DNA of 32,231 nucleotides from DASVVT01 sp036386415. GTDB lineage: Bacteria; Acidobacteriota; Blastocatellia; Pyrinomonadales; Pyrinomonadaceae. The first letter of the stretch is position 1. Every line of letters starts with the position of its first letter. Below, one piece after another: positions 1 to 9,401 of this stretch. The position numbers and the translations under genes were made by a program. The stretch covers positions 1 through 32,231 of the forward strand of contig DASVVT010000025.1 in the NCBI GenBank assembly GCA_036386415.1, read 5' to 3'. The notes beneath the pieces are model-generated. The model saw only the letters and a program-made list of their open reading frames with translations. It was not told the origin of the DNA and did not search any database.

Positions 1-1608
<1,608 letters not shown>

Positions 1609-1701
1609 TATGAGGTCTCCGAGCCGTCCGCGTCCACGATCAGATAGATGCCAGATTAATGCATCTTGTTGAACAACGCTATCTTATCATACACCTTCTT
1701 T

Positions 1702-3168
1702 TCAACGCCTTGTGATATTTGATGTAAGGTCGTCTTTAATCACTTGGCCACCTTTCATCACGAACTTGACGCGCTGAAGCTCCGTGATGTCTTTGAGCGG
1801 ATCGCCTTCGACGGCAATCAAATCGGCGTACCTGTTCGCTTCGAGTGTCCCGACGCGATCCTGCCAGCCGAGCAGTTCGGCGGCATTGACCGTGGCAGCG
1901 CGGATGATTTCCAGAGGTGACATCCCCTCGTCACGCAATGCCTCGTACAATAGCAGGCTCGCCTGCCCGCGCGTCTTGCCTGGAAACTTGAAGAGCATGT
2001 CAGAGCCTGCGGCGATCTTGACGCCGATCTTCATAGCACGCCTGAGACGCTGTGGGACGGTTTCGGCGTAGCCCTTGAGATACCCTTCCAGGTCGGCCAT
2101 GTCTTCCGGGGAAAGATTACGCGGGGTCAGGACGATGCTGCGGATCGAGGCGGCAGTGAAATCCGTCGGCACGAGAAAGATGCCGCGTTCCTTCATCGCT
2201 CGCAAGGTCTGATCGGAGATAACGCTGCCGTGCTCTATCGAATCCGCAAAGGCTTCGACAGCCGTCCGAGTCCCCAACTCGGTCGTCGCGTGGACGGCCA
2301 CCTTGATCTTGCTTCGGTGCGCTTCATCGACGATGGCCTTCATCTCTTCGAGCGTGAGGACACGCGCCCCTGCATCTATGACCACCTTGATGACATCGGC
2401 ACCCATGGAAGTCGCTTCACGCACGGCGCGGCGCGCCTCTTCAGGGCCGTTGACGACCGCGTATTCCTGCGCGACGATCTCACGCGAGAGCACGGACTGG
2501 CTGTGGAGCTGGCCGCCCGCAGGTGTCAGCTTGCGTGTTGAAGCGAGGATGCGCGGCCCCTGCACCCAGCCCGCGTTGATCGCGTTGCGCAGGGCGACAT
2601 CACCGTTTATGCCTGAAAGACCGAGGTCGCGCACCGTGGTGATGCCTGCCTCCAAATCTTCACGCGCCATCGCAGCGCCCATCAGCGCCCGCTCTGCCAT
2701 GCTCATCTGCGCGATAGCGAGTATGGCCGCCTCGTCCGTCCCCAGACGCCCGTCCCAGATGCTCAGCAGATGCGTATGGCAATCTATGAGGCCGGGCAAA
2801 ACCGTGGCGCGTGAGAGGTCTATGACGCGCGCCCCCGCAGGAGCGTGACGCGACACGGCTGCGCTTGCGCCGACCTTCTTGATGCGCTCGCCTTCAATCA
2901 GAATGGCCTGATCGACGAGAAGGCTTCCGGTGCGCACGTCAACCAGCCGCCCCGCCTTAATTAAAACGGATGCCTTCGCCGGAGGGGACTGCGCCGGTAC
3001 AGAATTGAAGAGAAACAGAAAGGCACAAAGACACAAAAGAAGAGGCGATTTAAACGCAAAGGGCGCAAAGGTATTTCGCAAAGGAGTTGATTCTCTGCGT
3101 CCTTTGCGTCTGCACTTTGCGCCCTTTGCGTTTAAATCTGCTTTATATGCCGATTTGCTGTGATTCAT
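1702..3168 (-). CDS. Exported metal-dependent amidohydrolase (imidazolonepropionase/prolidase-like)
   Basis: This 488-aa protein belongs to the amidohydrolase superfamily of TIM-barrel hydrolases that cleave cyclic amides or X-Pro-type peptides. The metal-site residues are visible: H131 and H133 in LIDCHTH, probable bridging K261 in DVIKV, H293 in VAVHATTE, H313 in IEHG and D390 in AAGSD. The exact substrate cannot be told. The ATG at 3168 has a strong upstream AGAGGA and lies 10 bp after the stop of the hydrolase gene before it, so translation is probably coupled. Oddly, residues 11-41, rich in Lys and Arg, are encoded by a 92-bp dispersed palindrome. It lies between the start and the hydrophobic core LLLCLCAFLFLF of the signal peptide, giving an unusually long basic leader. 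The mature protein begins near residue 60. Confidence 0.88.
   Translation of the reverse strand: MNHSKSAYKADLNAKGAKCRRKGRRESTPLRNTFAPFAFKSPLLLCLCAFLFLFNSVPAQSPPAKASVLIKAGRLVDVRTGSLLVDQAILIEGERIKKVGASAAVSRHAPAGARVIDLSRATVLPGLIDCHTHLLSIWDGRLGTDEAAILAIAQMSMAERALMGAAMAREDLEAGITTVRDLGLSGINGDVALRNAINAGWVQGPRILASTRKLTPAGGQLHSQSVLSREIVAQEYAVVNGPEEARRAVREATSMGADVIKVVIDAGARVLTLEEMKAIVDEAHRSKIKVAVHATTELGTRTAVEAFADSIEHGSVISDQTLRAMKERGIFLVPTDFTAASIRSIVLTPRNLSPEDMADLEGYLKGYAETVPQRLRRAMKIGVKIAAGSDMLFKFPGKTRGQASLLLYEALRDEGMSPLEIIRAATVNAAELLGWQDRVGTLEANRYADLIAVEGDPLKDITELQRVKFVMKGGQVIKDDLTSNITRR
3047..3138. repeat. Dispersed inverted repeat, 9-mer (CGCAAAGGN) family, copy 1
   Basis: The arms 3047-3070 and 3115-3138 are perfect 24-bp inverted copies built of GCAAAGG-type units, with a degenerate middle. 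It is one of four copies in the window. This one lies entirely inside the amidohydrolase reading frame, at codons 11-41. No clear target duplication is visible. Confidence 0.9.
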
Positions 3169-3178
3169 TGATCCTCTG

Positions 3179-4111
3179 TTAGTTCAGCTTTTTCCGCAGC
3201 ACGGGTGCGAGCGGTGCAATGCCGATCTGCTGGCGCAGCCAGTCGGCGCGGTCACGTAGCGCTTCGATGTCGTTCAGCTCGTGCCCGGTATCGTACCACT
3301 TGACGGTCTTCGGCTCGCTTCCAGCCTCGCTATACTGCATCGCCTGTTTCTCCGAGACGAAGCGATCACGTCGGGCGAACTGGAAGAGGATGGCAGAGGG
3401 TTTTGCGTGGCTCACGTAATGGATGGGGTCTACGGGCGAGAGGATTTCTATGTCCCGGTTGAATTTTCCTTCGCGGTTGTTCTGGCGCAGCCTCTCCGTC
3501 AGGGTCGGCAGGCCACCCATCAGGACGAGGGCTTTGATTCGTTTCTCGACACCGGACAGGATACCGCCCATGTGGGCTCCCAGAGAGAGCCCGACGAAGC
3601 CCAGACGCTTGGAGTCTACGTCCGGCCTGGACGCGAGCAGATCGACGCCGCGCCTGAGGTCTACGACCATCTGAATGTATAGATCGCGATTGACTTCCGG
3701 CTTGCTGGCATCGAAATCACGACGCCAGGGAGCGGGGCGATTATAGGGCGCGTCTATCAGGAGCGAGACCGCGCCCGCCTCCGCCAGTAACAACGCCTCG
3801 GCCAGAAAACTTGAGCGATAGCCGAAGCCCCAGTGCATGAAGACCACCCCGGCGAAAGGGCCGCGACCCGCAGGCGTGACGAGATAGGCCGGGACGCGCC
3901 CGCCCTTCGGGCTCAGGTAGGTGATGTCGTGTACTTGAACGCCGCTCTTGTCTTCAACCTTACTCTCCCGCACATCGAGCGGCGCTCGGTTATCATAATC
4001 GAAAAGGCGCACCAGCTCCGGGAAAGGCTTGATCTCCTGTGCGGCCAGGGCTGTTGTCCCGGCAAGCCCCGCGATGATGGTCAGAAGCAGGCATCGAGCG
4101 AGTCGTTTCAT
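3179..4111 (-). CDS. Secreted alpha/beta hydrolase (dienelactone hydrolase-like), paralog 1
   Basis: This 310-aa serine hydrolase has a signal peptide ending near the ALAAQ at 21-25. The catalytic triad can be read: S176 in GLSLG, D249 in FARRD and H277 in DTGHE. Family members hydrolyse esters or peptides, but the substrate here is unknown. The start at ATG 4111 is preceded by AAGGTGA. It is clearly related to the next gene upstream: both share KPFPELxRxFxYD near the N-terminus, SRPDVDxKR before the nucleophile and APLAPVxxK at the end, which points to tandem duplication. The amidohydrolase gene follows after 10 bp, so the three probably form one transcript. Confidence 0.88.
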   Translation of the reverse strand: MKRLARCLLLTIIAGLAGTTALAAQEIKPFPELVRLFDYDNRAPLDVRESKVEDKSGVQVHDITYLSPKGGRVPAYLVTPAGRGPFAGVVFMHWGFGYRSSFLAEALLLAEAGAVSLLIDAPYNRPAPWRRDFDASKPEVNRDLYIQMVVDLRRGVDLLASRPDVDSKRLGFVGLSLGAHMGGILSGVEKRIKALVLMGGLPTLTERLRQNNREGKFNRDIEILSPVDPIHYVSHAKPSAILFQFARRDRFVSEKQAMQYSEAGSEPKTVKWYDTGHELNDIEALRDRADWLRQQIGIAPLAPVLRKKLN

Positions 4112-4149
4112 GGCTTCACCTTATGCTGACGGGACGATCACAATGTATT

Positions 4150-5103
4150 CTAAAGACCCAGCCTCTTTTTTATGACGGGGGCGAGCGGGGCGATGCCAAT
4201 CTGCTTGCTCAGCCAGTCGGCGCGGTCACGCAAGGCTTCAAGGCTATCCACTTCATGACCCACGTCGTACCACTTGACGAGCTTCGGCTGGCTGGCCGCC
4301 TGATAGTATTGCTGCCCCGCATGTTCTGGAATCTCCACGTCGTAGCGCGAGAACTGGAAGAGAAGGGCAGCGGGCGCGGCATGTTTAATGTAGTGAACGG
4401 CATCGAGCGGAGCTGTGACGGACACGTATTTATCAAGCTGCTCTTTCGTCAATAGCTTGCGAGCCTGTTCGCTATTCGGGTCGGTGGCCGTGCGCAGCGA
4501 GGTCGTCCAACTCGGATCGCCAGCCATCAGCACATAAGCCTTGATGCGCTTCTCCACGCTCGCCAGCACACCGCCGAGCGCCCCGCCGTAGCTGTGGCCG
4601 ACGTAAGCGATGCGTTTCGCGTCCACGTCCGGCCTGGAGGTGAGCAGATCGACGCCGCGCCTGAGGTCTATGACGGTCTGGATGAGTACGTCGCGATTGT
4701 TTTCGGGCTTCGTGATGTCGAAAGGTCTGCGCGACGGTTCGGGGCGGCGAAAGGGCGCGTCGATCAGGAGCGACACAGCGCCCGTCTCGGCCAGCAGCAC
4801 CGCCTCTGCCAGGAAAGCCGTCCGCGTTCCTGAATCCGGGTGCATGAAGACCACCCCGGCAAACGGGCCACGACCCGCAGGCACGACCAGATAAGCAGAG
4901 ACCTGCCCGCCTTTCGGACTCGCGTAAGAGATGTCATGAACTTTCACGCCGCTTCGATCATCAACGCCGTTCTCTTTCAGATCGAGCGGAGCTTTCCGGT
5001 CGTATTCAAACATCCGCGCCAGCTCAGGGAACGGTTTGACTTGAGCAAACGCTACTTGGCCGAAAGGCGCTATCAGGAGCAGGCATAGAAGAAGAGGTCT
5101 CAT
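4150..5103 (-). CDS. Secreted alpha/beta hydrolase (dienelactone hydrolase-like), paralog 2
   Basis: This is the tandem partner of the hydrolase at 3179-4111, 317 aa long from the chosen start. An ATG 39 bases upstream is possible, but the start at 5103 places the signal peptide MRPLLLCLLLIAPFGQVAFA directly at the N-terminus. The triad is intact: S171 in GHSYGG, D255 in FSRYD and H283 in DVGHE. Relative to its paralog it carries an extra stretch around residues 200-230 in the lid region, which may change the substrate. It is first in the likely three-gene operon. The preceding SpoIID-like gene stops 81 bp upstream. Confidence 0.87.
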   Translation of the reverse strand: MRPLLLCLLLIAPFGQVAFAQVKPFPELARMFEYDRKAPLDLKENGVDDRSGVKVHDISYASPKGGQVSAYLVVPAGRGPFAGVVFMHPDSGTRTAFLAEAVLLAETGAVSLLIDAPFRRPEPSRRPFDITKPENNRDVLIQTVIDLRRGVDLLTSRPDVDAKRIAYVGHSYGGALGGVLASVEKRIKAYVLMAGDPSWTTSLRTATDPNSEQARKLLTKEQLDKYVSVTAPLDAVHYIKHAAPAALLFQFSRYDVEIPEHAGQQYYQAASQPKLVKWYDVGHEVDSLEALRDRADWLSKQIGIAPLAPVIKKRLGL

Positions 5104-5184
5104 CGCATCACTTATGTCAGGCTCGAAGCAATCCGCATTCACTCTCGCGGCGCTTTGCGACGCAGCCCGCGTAACATGAATTAT

Positions 5185-7635
5185 CTAATACAACTTCGTC
5201 AACTCTATCCCGCTGTAATAAGATTTCAGAATCTTGTCATAGGTCAGTCCGGCGCGCGCCAGCCCGTATGCTCCGACCTGGCACATGCCGACGCCGTGCC
5301 CCCAGCCGCGCCCCGTAAACAGGAAGCCCGTCACGCGTCCCGCCTGGTCGTACTGGCGGTCTATGACGAAGAGCTGCTCGCGCAAACCGAGCGCGGAGCG
5401 TATGCGCCCGCCGCGTAGGTGCGCCGTGCCGCTTGTGCCGACCATCTCCAAATCTGTGACGCGGCGCGAGGAGCCGCGCGCCGCGATGCGCAGGTCTGTC
5501 AAAGAGCCTATCCCGCGCGACCAGCGCGCGAGACGCGCCTGTGCCGCGCCGAGGCTCAATTCCGAAGTCCAGTTCGTGAAGGGCGAGAAGCGCTCTGCTG
5601 CCGCGCCGTCCTGTGCGGGGCGTACCTCCATGTAATCGACCTGCCCGCGCGAGTTGACGTGAAAGGTGACGGGCTCGCCCCCCATGAGCGCGAGCGAGCG
5701 CATCTGGTAGACGCCTTCGCCGAAAGCGCGGAAGAGGTATGCGTCTGCGCTGACCACTATAGACTGGTCGCGATTACGACCCGAGCGCAGGACGAGCGCG
5801 CCGCCATTTGATGGGCGCGTCGTCCCCTTCTGAAGAGACAGGAGTCCACGCGCTTCCAGGATGCGCACGATGGCGTGAAGCATACGCCCGCGCGACATAG
5901 CTTCGCGCGGGCGCAAGGTCGCGTCCGGGTAGAGCGAGAGAAAGCCTTCGCGCAGGAGCAGCGCAACGTCTGCGCGGTTGGGCGCGGGAACCTCAGCGGC
6001 GTCGCGAAAGGCCAGTAGATAATCTACGTCCGCATCGTCAAGCAGCGTATCGGCGCGGCCCTGCCCGTAGACGGCTGAGGCCAGAGCGGTGCTGAAAGCT
6101 GGCGGACGCGCGGCATCGTCTGAGACGGACGGCGCTGTCTGGTGCGCGAGACGCGCAACCACGGAGAGCCACGCGCGCACATCTGCGGCAGGTGCAGCCG
6201 CCGCAAGCCAGCCGTCCGTGACGCGCGTAGAGGACAGCGAGAAGCCGTGAATGGCGAGCAGCGCCGCGTCGCGCGCAAGTTGAGCGTTCTGCTCTTCGCG
6301 TATGTCTGCGGGCTCGCGCGAAGTCTTAAGCGTGAAGGGCGCAAGCTGCGCCCTGCCTTCCAATGAACACTCGCGGCCACGCAGGTAAGGGACAGCCTCG
6401 CCGCCAAAGATGTTCTCGGCATTTTCCGTGCGCCCGCCGCAGGTCGAAGTGTAGAGCGCGTTGATCGGCTCGCCTTTGTAAGTGGCGATGATCCCGCGCG
6501 TCTCGTCTACGGCGCGCGACGAGAGCGGGTGCTCGGTCGAAAGTCCACCGTAAACCTGCGAGCGCGTGGTCGGCAGCAGATCGAAGCCCTGCTCTGCAAA
6601 GTTGTCGCGATTCCTGACGGCATAGGTGCGCGCGGCAATCGCCTGCGCCTTCTGAGCTTCGATGGCCGGATAGCCGCCCGGCGACAGCTCGTTCGGCACA
6701 ACCCCGCGCACGTAATCTTCCAGACCCAGTACGTTGACCACCGTGAGCCCTCCGCTCGCGTTGGCGAAGACTTCGAGACGCCCGCGATACGGTTTATCGT
6801 TGAAGCGCACGGGAGCGGATGACTCATTGTCCGCCGAGAAGGTGAGCGGAGCGCGTGAGCTGAGCATCTGGGTCGCGCCGGAAGCGTAAACTACCAGCTC
6901 GCGCAGCGGCGCGCTCGTGCGCGAGACAGGACGCACACCGCTCGCGCTCGAAAGGCGAGCCACGGGAGCCGAAGCGAGATTCCCACCCGCGCCGGAAGAC
7001 GAAGCGCGAGACGCGCCTGCGACTTGCGCGCCCGCCTCATTCACGATTGACGCGGATGCGTAGCCTGCATCCCTCAGACGCGCGCGCAAGGACTCTGCCT
7101 CAGTGCGCGAGAGACCCGCACCGACGCGTATGCGCCAGGTGTTTGTCGCGGCGTCGAGAGCGATTTCGGGCGCCTGGCCTGTCTGCTCTCGAATGGCGCG
7201 GGCGGCGCGGTCTGCGTCAACGCGCGTCGCCGCACCCGTCATCTCAACCCGAAACGTCGCACCCTCTTGAGGGAGCGAGGCAGGTGAGAGGTTGCGGGAT
7301 TCTATGCGCACGCGCGTGGCCGCGAGCTGCGTGGGCGCGACTACGTTCTGCTGTGTGGCTTGAAGCTGCCGTCCGGTGGTCGAGATACTGACGGAGCGCG
7401 CGTCCGTCGTCAGCCCGATGCGTATGGTCGGCTCTGCCGTCAGACGCGCCATTACAACAGGCGCGCTCGTCGTCGCCGTCGTGGGAGTTTGTGCGGATGT
7501 CCCTTGCGCGCGGCGCGGGCGCGTCTGTTGTGATCCGGTATGACCCTCCTCCTCCTGCGCAAACGCCACAGACGATACGAGCAGGGCGGGCGCGACGAGA
7601 AAGACTAGGAGCTTCGAGCGTAGGCGGCGGCGCAT
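5185..7635 (-). CDS. SpoIID/LytB-domain cell-wall protein with SPOR-like and SLH-like segments
   Basis: This 816-aa exported protein has a signal peptide starting at MRRRLRSKLLVFLVAPALL; I moved the start to ATG 7635 so that this lies at the N-terminus. Residues about 115-205 resemble a SPOR-type peptidoglycan-binding repeat. From about 280 to 420 it matches the SpoIID/LytB domain (VLGLEDYVRGVVPNEL, KAQAIAARTYA, NALYTSTCGGRTENAENIFG), and the family end motif GRGWGHGVGMCQVGAYGLA lies near 775-792. SpoIID proteins are lytic transglycosylases that cut denuded glycan strands. Between the two halves, about 560-600 reads like an SLH wall-anchoring repeat (LSLYPDATLRPREAMSRG). I infer a wall-remodelling enzyme unrelated to sporulation. 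The catalytic Glu is probably in VPNELSP. Confidence 0.87.
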   Translation of the reverse strand: MRRRLRSKLLVFLVAPALLVSSVAFAQEEEGHTGSQQTRPRRAQGTSAQTPTTATTSAPVVMARLTAEPTIRIGLTTDARSVSISTTGRQLQATQQNVVAPTQLAATRVRIESRNLSPASLPQEGATFRVEMTGAATRVDADRAARAIREQTGQAPEIALDAATNTWRIRVGAGLSRTEAESLRARLRDAGYASASIVNEAGAQVAGASRASSSGAGGNLASAPVARLSSASGVRPVSRTSAPLRELVVYASGATQMLSSRAPLTFSADNESSAPVRFNDKPYRGRLEVFANASGGLTVVNVLGLEDYVRGVVPNELSPGGYPAIEAQKAQAIAARTYAVRNRDNFAEQGFDLLPTTRSQVYGGLSTEHPLSSRAVDETRGIIATYKGEPINALYTSTCGGRTENAENIFGGEAVPYLRGRECSLEGRAQLAPFTLKTSREPADIREEQNAQLARDAALLAIHGFSLSSTRVTDGWLAAAAPAADVRAWLSVVARLAHQTAPSVSDDAARPPAFSTALASAVYGQGRADTLLDDADVDYLLAFRDAAEVPAPNRADVALLLREGFLSLYPDATLRPREAMSRGRMLHAIVRILEARGLLSLQKGTTRPSNGGALVLRSGRNRDQSIVVSADAYLFRAFGEGVYQMRSLALMGGEPVTFHVNSRGQVDYMEVRPAQDGAAAERFSPFTNWTSELSLGAAQARLARWSRGIGSLTDLRIAARGSSRRVTDLEMVGTSGTAHLRGGRIRSALGLREQLFVIDRQYDQAGRVTGFLFTGRGWGHGVGMCQVGAYGLARAGLTYDKILKSYYSGIELTKLY

Positions 7636-7739
7636 CTGTTTTGGTCTCTCATCTCGCGGCCAGGATAGGATGACTGGGGAGATCATGGTTGGCCGCGCGC
7701 CTCATACTACTACATTTCACGGGGCATGGAGCGCTTTTC

Positions 7740-7919
7740 TCCCGGCGGCTTTGCCGCATAGTTGTGCGGAAAGCCTTCGGCTTTCCGGCCCACAGTCCTA
7801 AATTATAGGCGAGGCTGCGCCTCGCGTATGGCAAGACGTAGCCTTGCCGATAAAGAGAGAGGCACGAGACGGAAAGGCAGAGCCTTTCCGCACAGCACGG
7901 GCGGCCGCAGCCGCCGGGA
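7740..7919. repeat. Array of six short hairpins forming a mirrored palindromic element
   Basis: The 309-bp gap between the SpoIID-like start and the MFS stop is largely this element. Hairpins lie at 7745-7757, 7767-7787 (9-bp stem), 7809-7825 (7 bp), 7830-7848 (6 bp), 7870-7890 (9 bp) and 7900-7915 (6 bp). Most loops are 3-4 bases. The order is mirrored: the first and last share a GGCGGC-type stem, the second and fifth share CGGAAAG, and the outermost 11 bases at each end are inverted copies (7740-7750, 7909-7919). It contains no plausible gene. Confidence 0.85.
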
Positions 7920-7944
7920 AACATCCCAACTTTCCGATTTTTAT

Positions 7945-9132
7945 TCAGCCCGCGTATCGCTCCTCAACCGTCGCGGCGAAGACAATCGTGCCGAGGAGAC
8001 CGACAACGCCTGCCGTGATAAAGGGCGTCTGCGGCGCGAGCTGCCAGAGCAGGCCGCCGATGAACGCCGCCGGTGTAATGGATAGGCTTCGCACGAGATA
8101 GTAGAGACCGACGCTGCGCGCGCGAAGGTGGGCTTCGGCAAAATCCACGATCATGGCCTTGCGCGACGGCTCGCCGATCTCACGGAGTCCGCCGATGATG
8201 AAGGCAAGCGTGAGCGAGGCGAAGCCACGGCTCAAGACAACCGCGACCGGAAAGAGCGCGAAGCAAAGGAAGGTGGCGATGACGAAAGGCTTGCGCCCGA
8301 TACGGTCTGCGATCTTTGCCGAGGGGACATAAACCAGAATCGCCGTCGCCATCTGTATCGCGACGAGCACCCCATACTCCGCGAGGCTGACGCCGATGAT
8401 GTTCGTCGCATAGAGAATGATGAAGACTTCGGCCAGTCCTTCGCACGTCCTGATGATGATGTCCGAGATGAGCAGTCGCTTGAGCGCCACATGAAAGGAG
8501 CGCCACACGCCTGCGATGCGTGCTGGCTCGCCGATGACGATGGGGATGTTGATGGCTAGTATGACGAGCACGGTGACGGTGGCAAGGATGAGCGTGATGA
8601 CTATGCTTAGGCGCACTCCTCTGAGAATCCCGACGGCTGCGATCAGGGAGCCGCCGAGGATGGGCGCAAGCGTCATCGGCACGCGTTTGAGCATTGATTG
8701 AAGAGTGAAGCCCATCGCGCGCCGCTCTTTCGGCAACGCGTCGCCGATGACGGCGAAGATGGCCGGACTCGCCATGCTGCTCCAGGCCATCGTGAAGGCC
8801 AGACCGACGAAAACCAGCGGCCACCAGGAAGCCAGTAGATAGGCGATGTATCCGATCGAGGCCAGCGCGATGAAGATGAGGAAGGCGCGGCGGCGTCCGA
8901 GCCGGTCGGCGAGCCACCCGCCCGGATACTGGTAGATCGCGTCGAAGAAATCCTTCGCCGTGCCGAACATCCCGATGGCGACCGTGCCCGCGCCGAGCGC
9001 TTCCAGATACTTCGGCAGAAACTTCTTCCACAACTCCTCGCCCATGCCGACGAGGAAGATGGCCGCCGAAACGGCCAGCACGTTGCGCTCCAGGCCGAGG
9101 TAGTCGCGGACGTTTTCGCGTCGTCTATTCAA
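7945..9132 (-). CDS. Major facilitator superfamily transporter
   Basis: This 395-aa protein has about twelve hydrophobic segments in two six-helix halves. The MFS loop motif between helices 2 and 3 is clear (GGWLADRLGRRRAF), and a second-half version follows (AKIADRIGRKPF). The best start is a TTG at 9132, preceded by GGCGGAT; no ATG is available before the first helix. The substrate is unknown, and an export or drug-resistance role would be a guess. The gene is transcribed divergently from the TonB-dependent receptor across a 269-bp gap. Its 3' end abuts the hairpin array. Confidence 0.87.
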   Translation of the reverse strand: MNRRRENVRDYLGLERNVLAVSAAIFLVGMGEELWKKFLPKYLEALGAGTVAIGMFGTAKDFFDAIYQYPGGWLADRLGRRRAFLIFIALASIGYIAYLLASWWPLVFVGLAFTMAWSSMASPAIFAVIGDALPKERRAMGFTLQSMLKRVPMTLAPILGGSLIAAVGILRGVRLSIVITLILATVTVLVILAINIPIVIGEPARIAGVWRSFHVALKRLLISDIIIRTCEGLAEVFIILYATNIIGVSLAEYGVLVAIQMATAILVYVPSAKIADRIGRKPFVIATFLCFALFPVAVVLSRGFASLTLAFIIGGLREIGEPSRKAMIVDFAEAHLRARSVGLYYLVRSLSITPAAFIGGLLWQLAPQTPFITAGVVGLLGTIVFAATVEERYAG

Positions 9133-9367
9133 AGTATCCGCCAGTGTTCCATGCTTTGCCGCACACCTTCAAGCGTGCCCGAGCTTTATTTAATTACGAT
9201 GTCTGGTAGTAGATAATCATCGGAGATATTCTTACACGCCTCCTCGGCAGTGCCGCGTTCTTAAACGGGATGTCCTGACCGTTCACTCATCAACGGCAGA
9301 CGGAATCAGGACTCTTCGTGTAGTGCAAGACGCTGTGTCCCCCGATTCCCCGACAGCAGTACCAGTC

Positions 9368-9373
9368 TATAAT
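9368..9373 (+). promoter_or_regulatory. Likely -10 box of the TonB-dependent receptor gene
   Basis: A perfect TATAAT lies here, 28 bases before ATG 9402. No good -35 is seen at 17 bp. Transcription would begin near 9380, after the upstream in-frame ATG at 9378, which supports 9402 as the real start. I see nothing else in the 9133-9367 gap. Confidence 0.5.
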
Positions 9374-9401
9374 TTCGATGATTGAGGTCAAAGGAAGCCA
9401 C

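Noticed and set aside
8180..9031. Long frame of 283 codons overlapping the MFS gene
   Set aside because: It is a shadow of the MFS transporter on the same strand; its His/Arg-rich composition matches no family.
9133..9401. Possible cobalamin riboswitch before the receptor
   Set aside because: I found no B12-box-like sequence or supporting stem on the plus strand.
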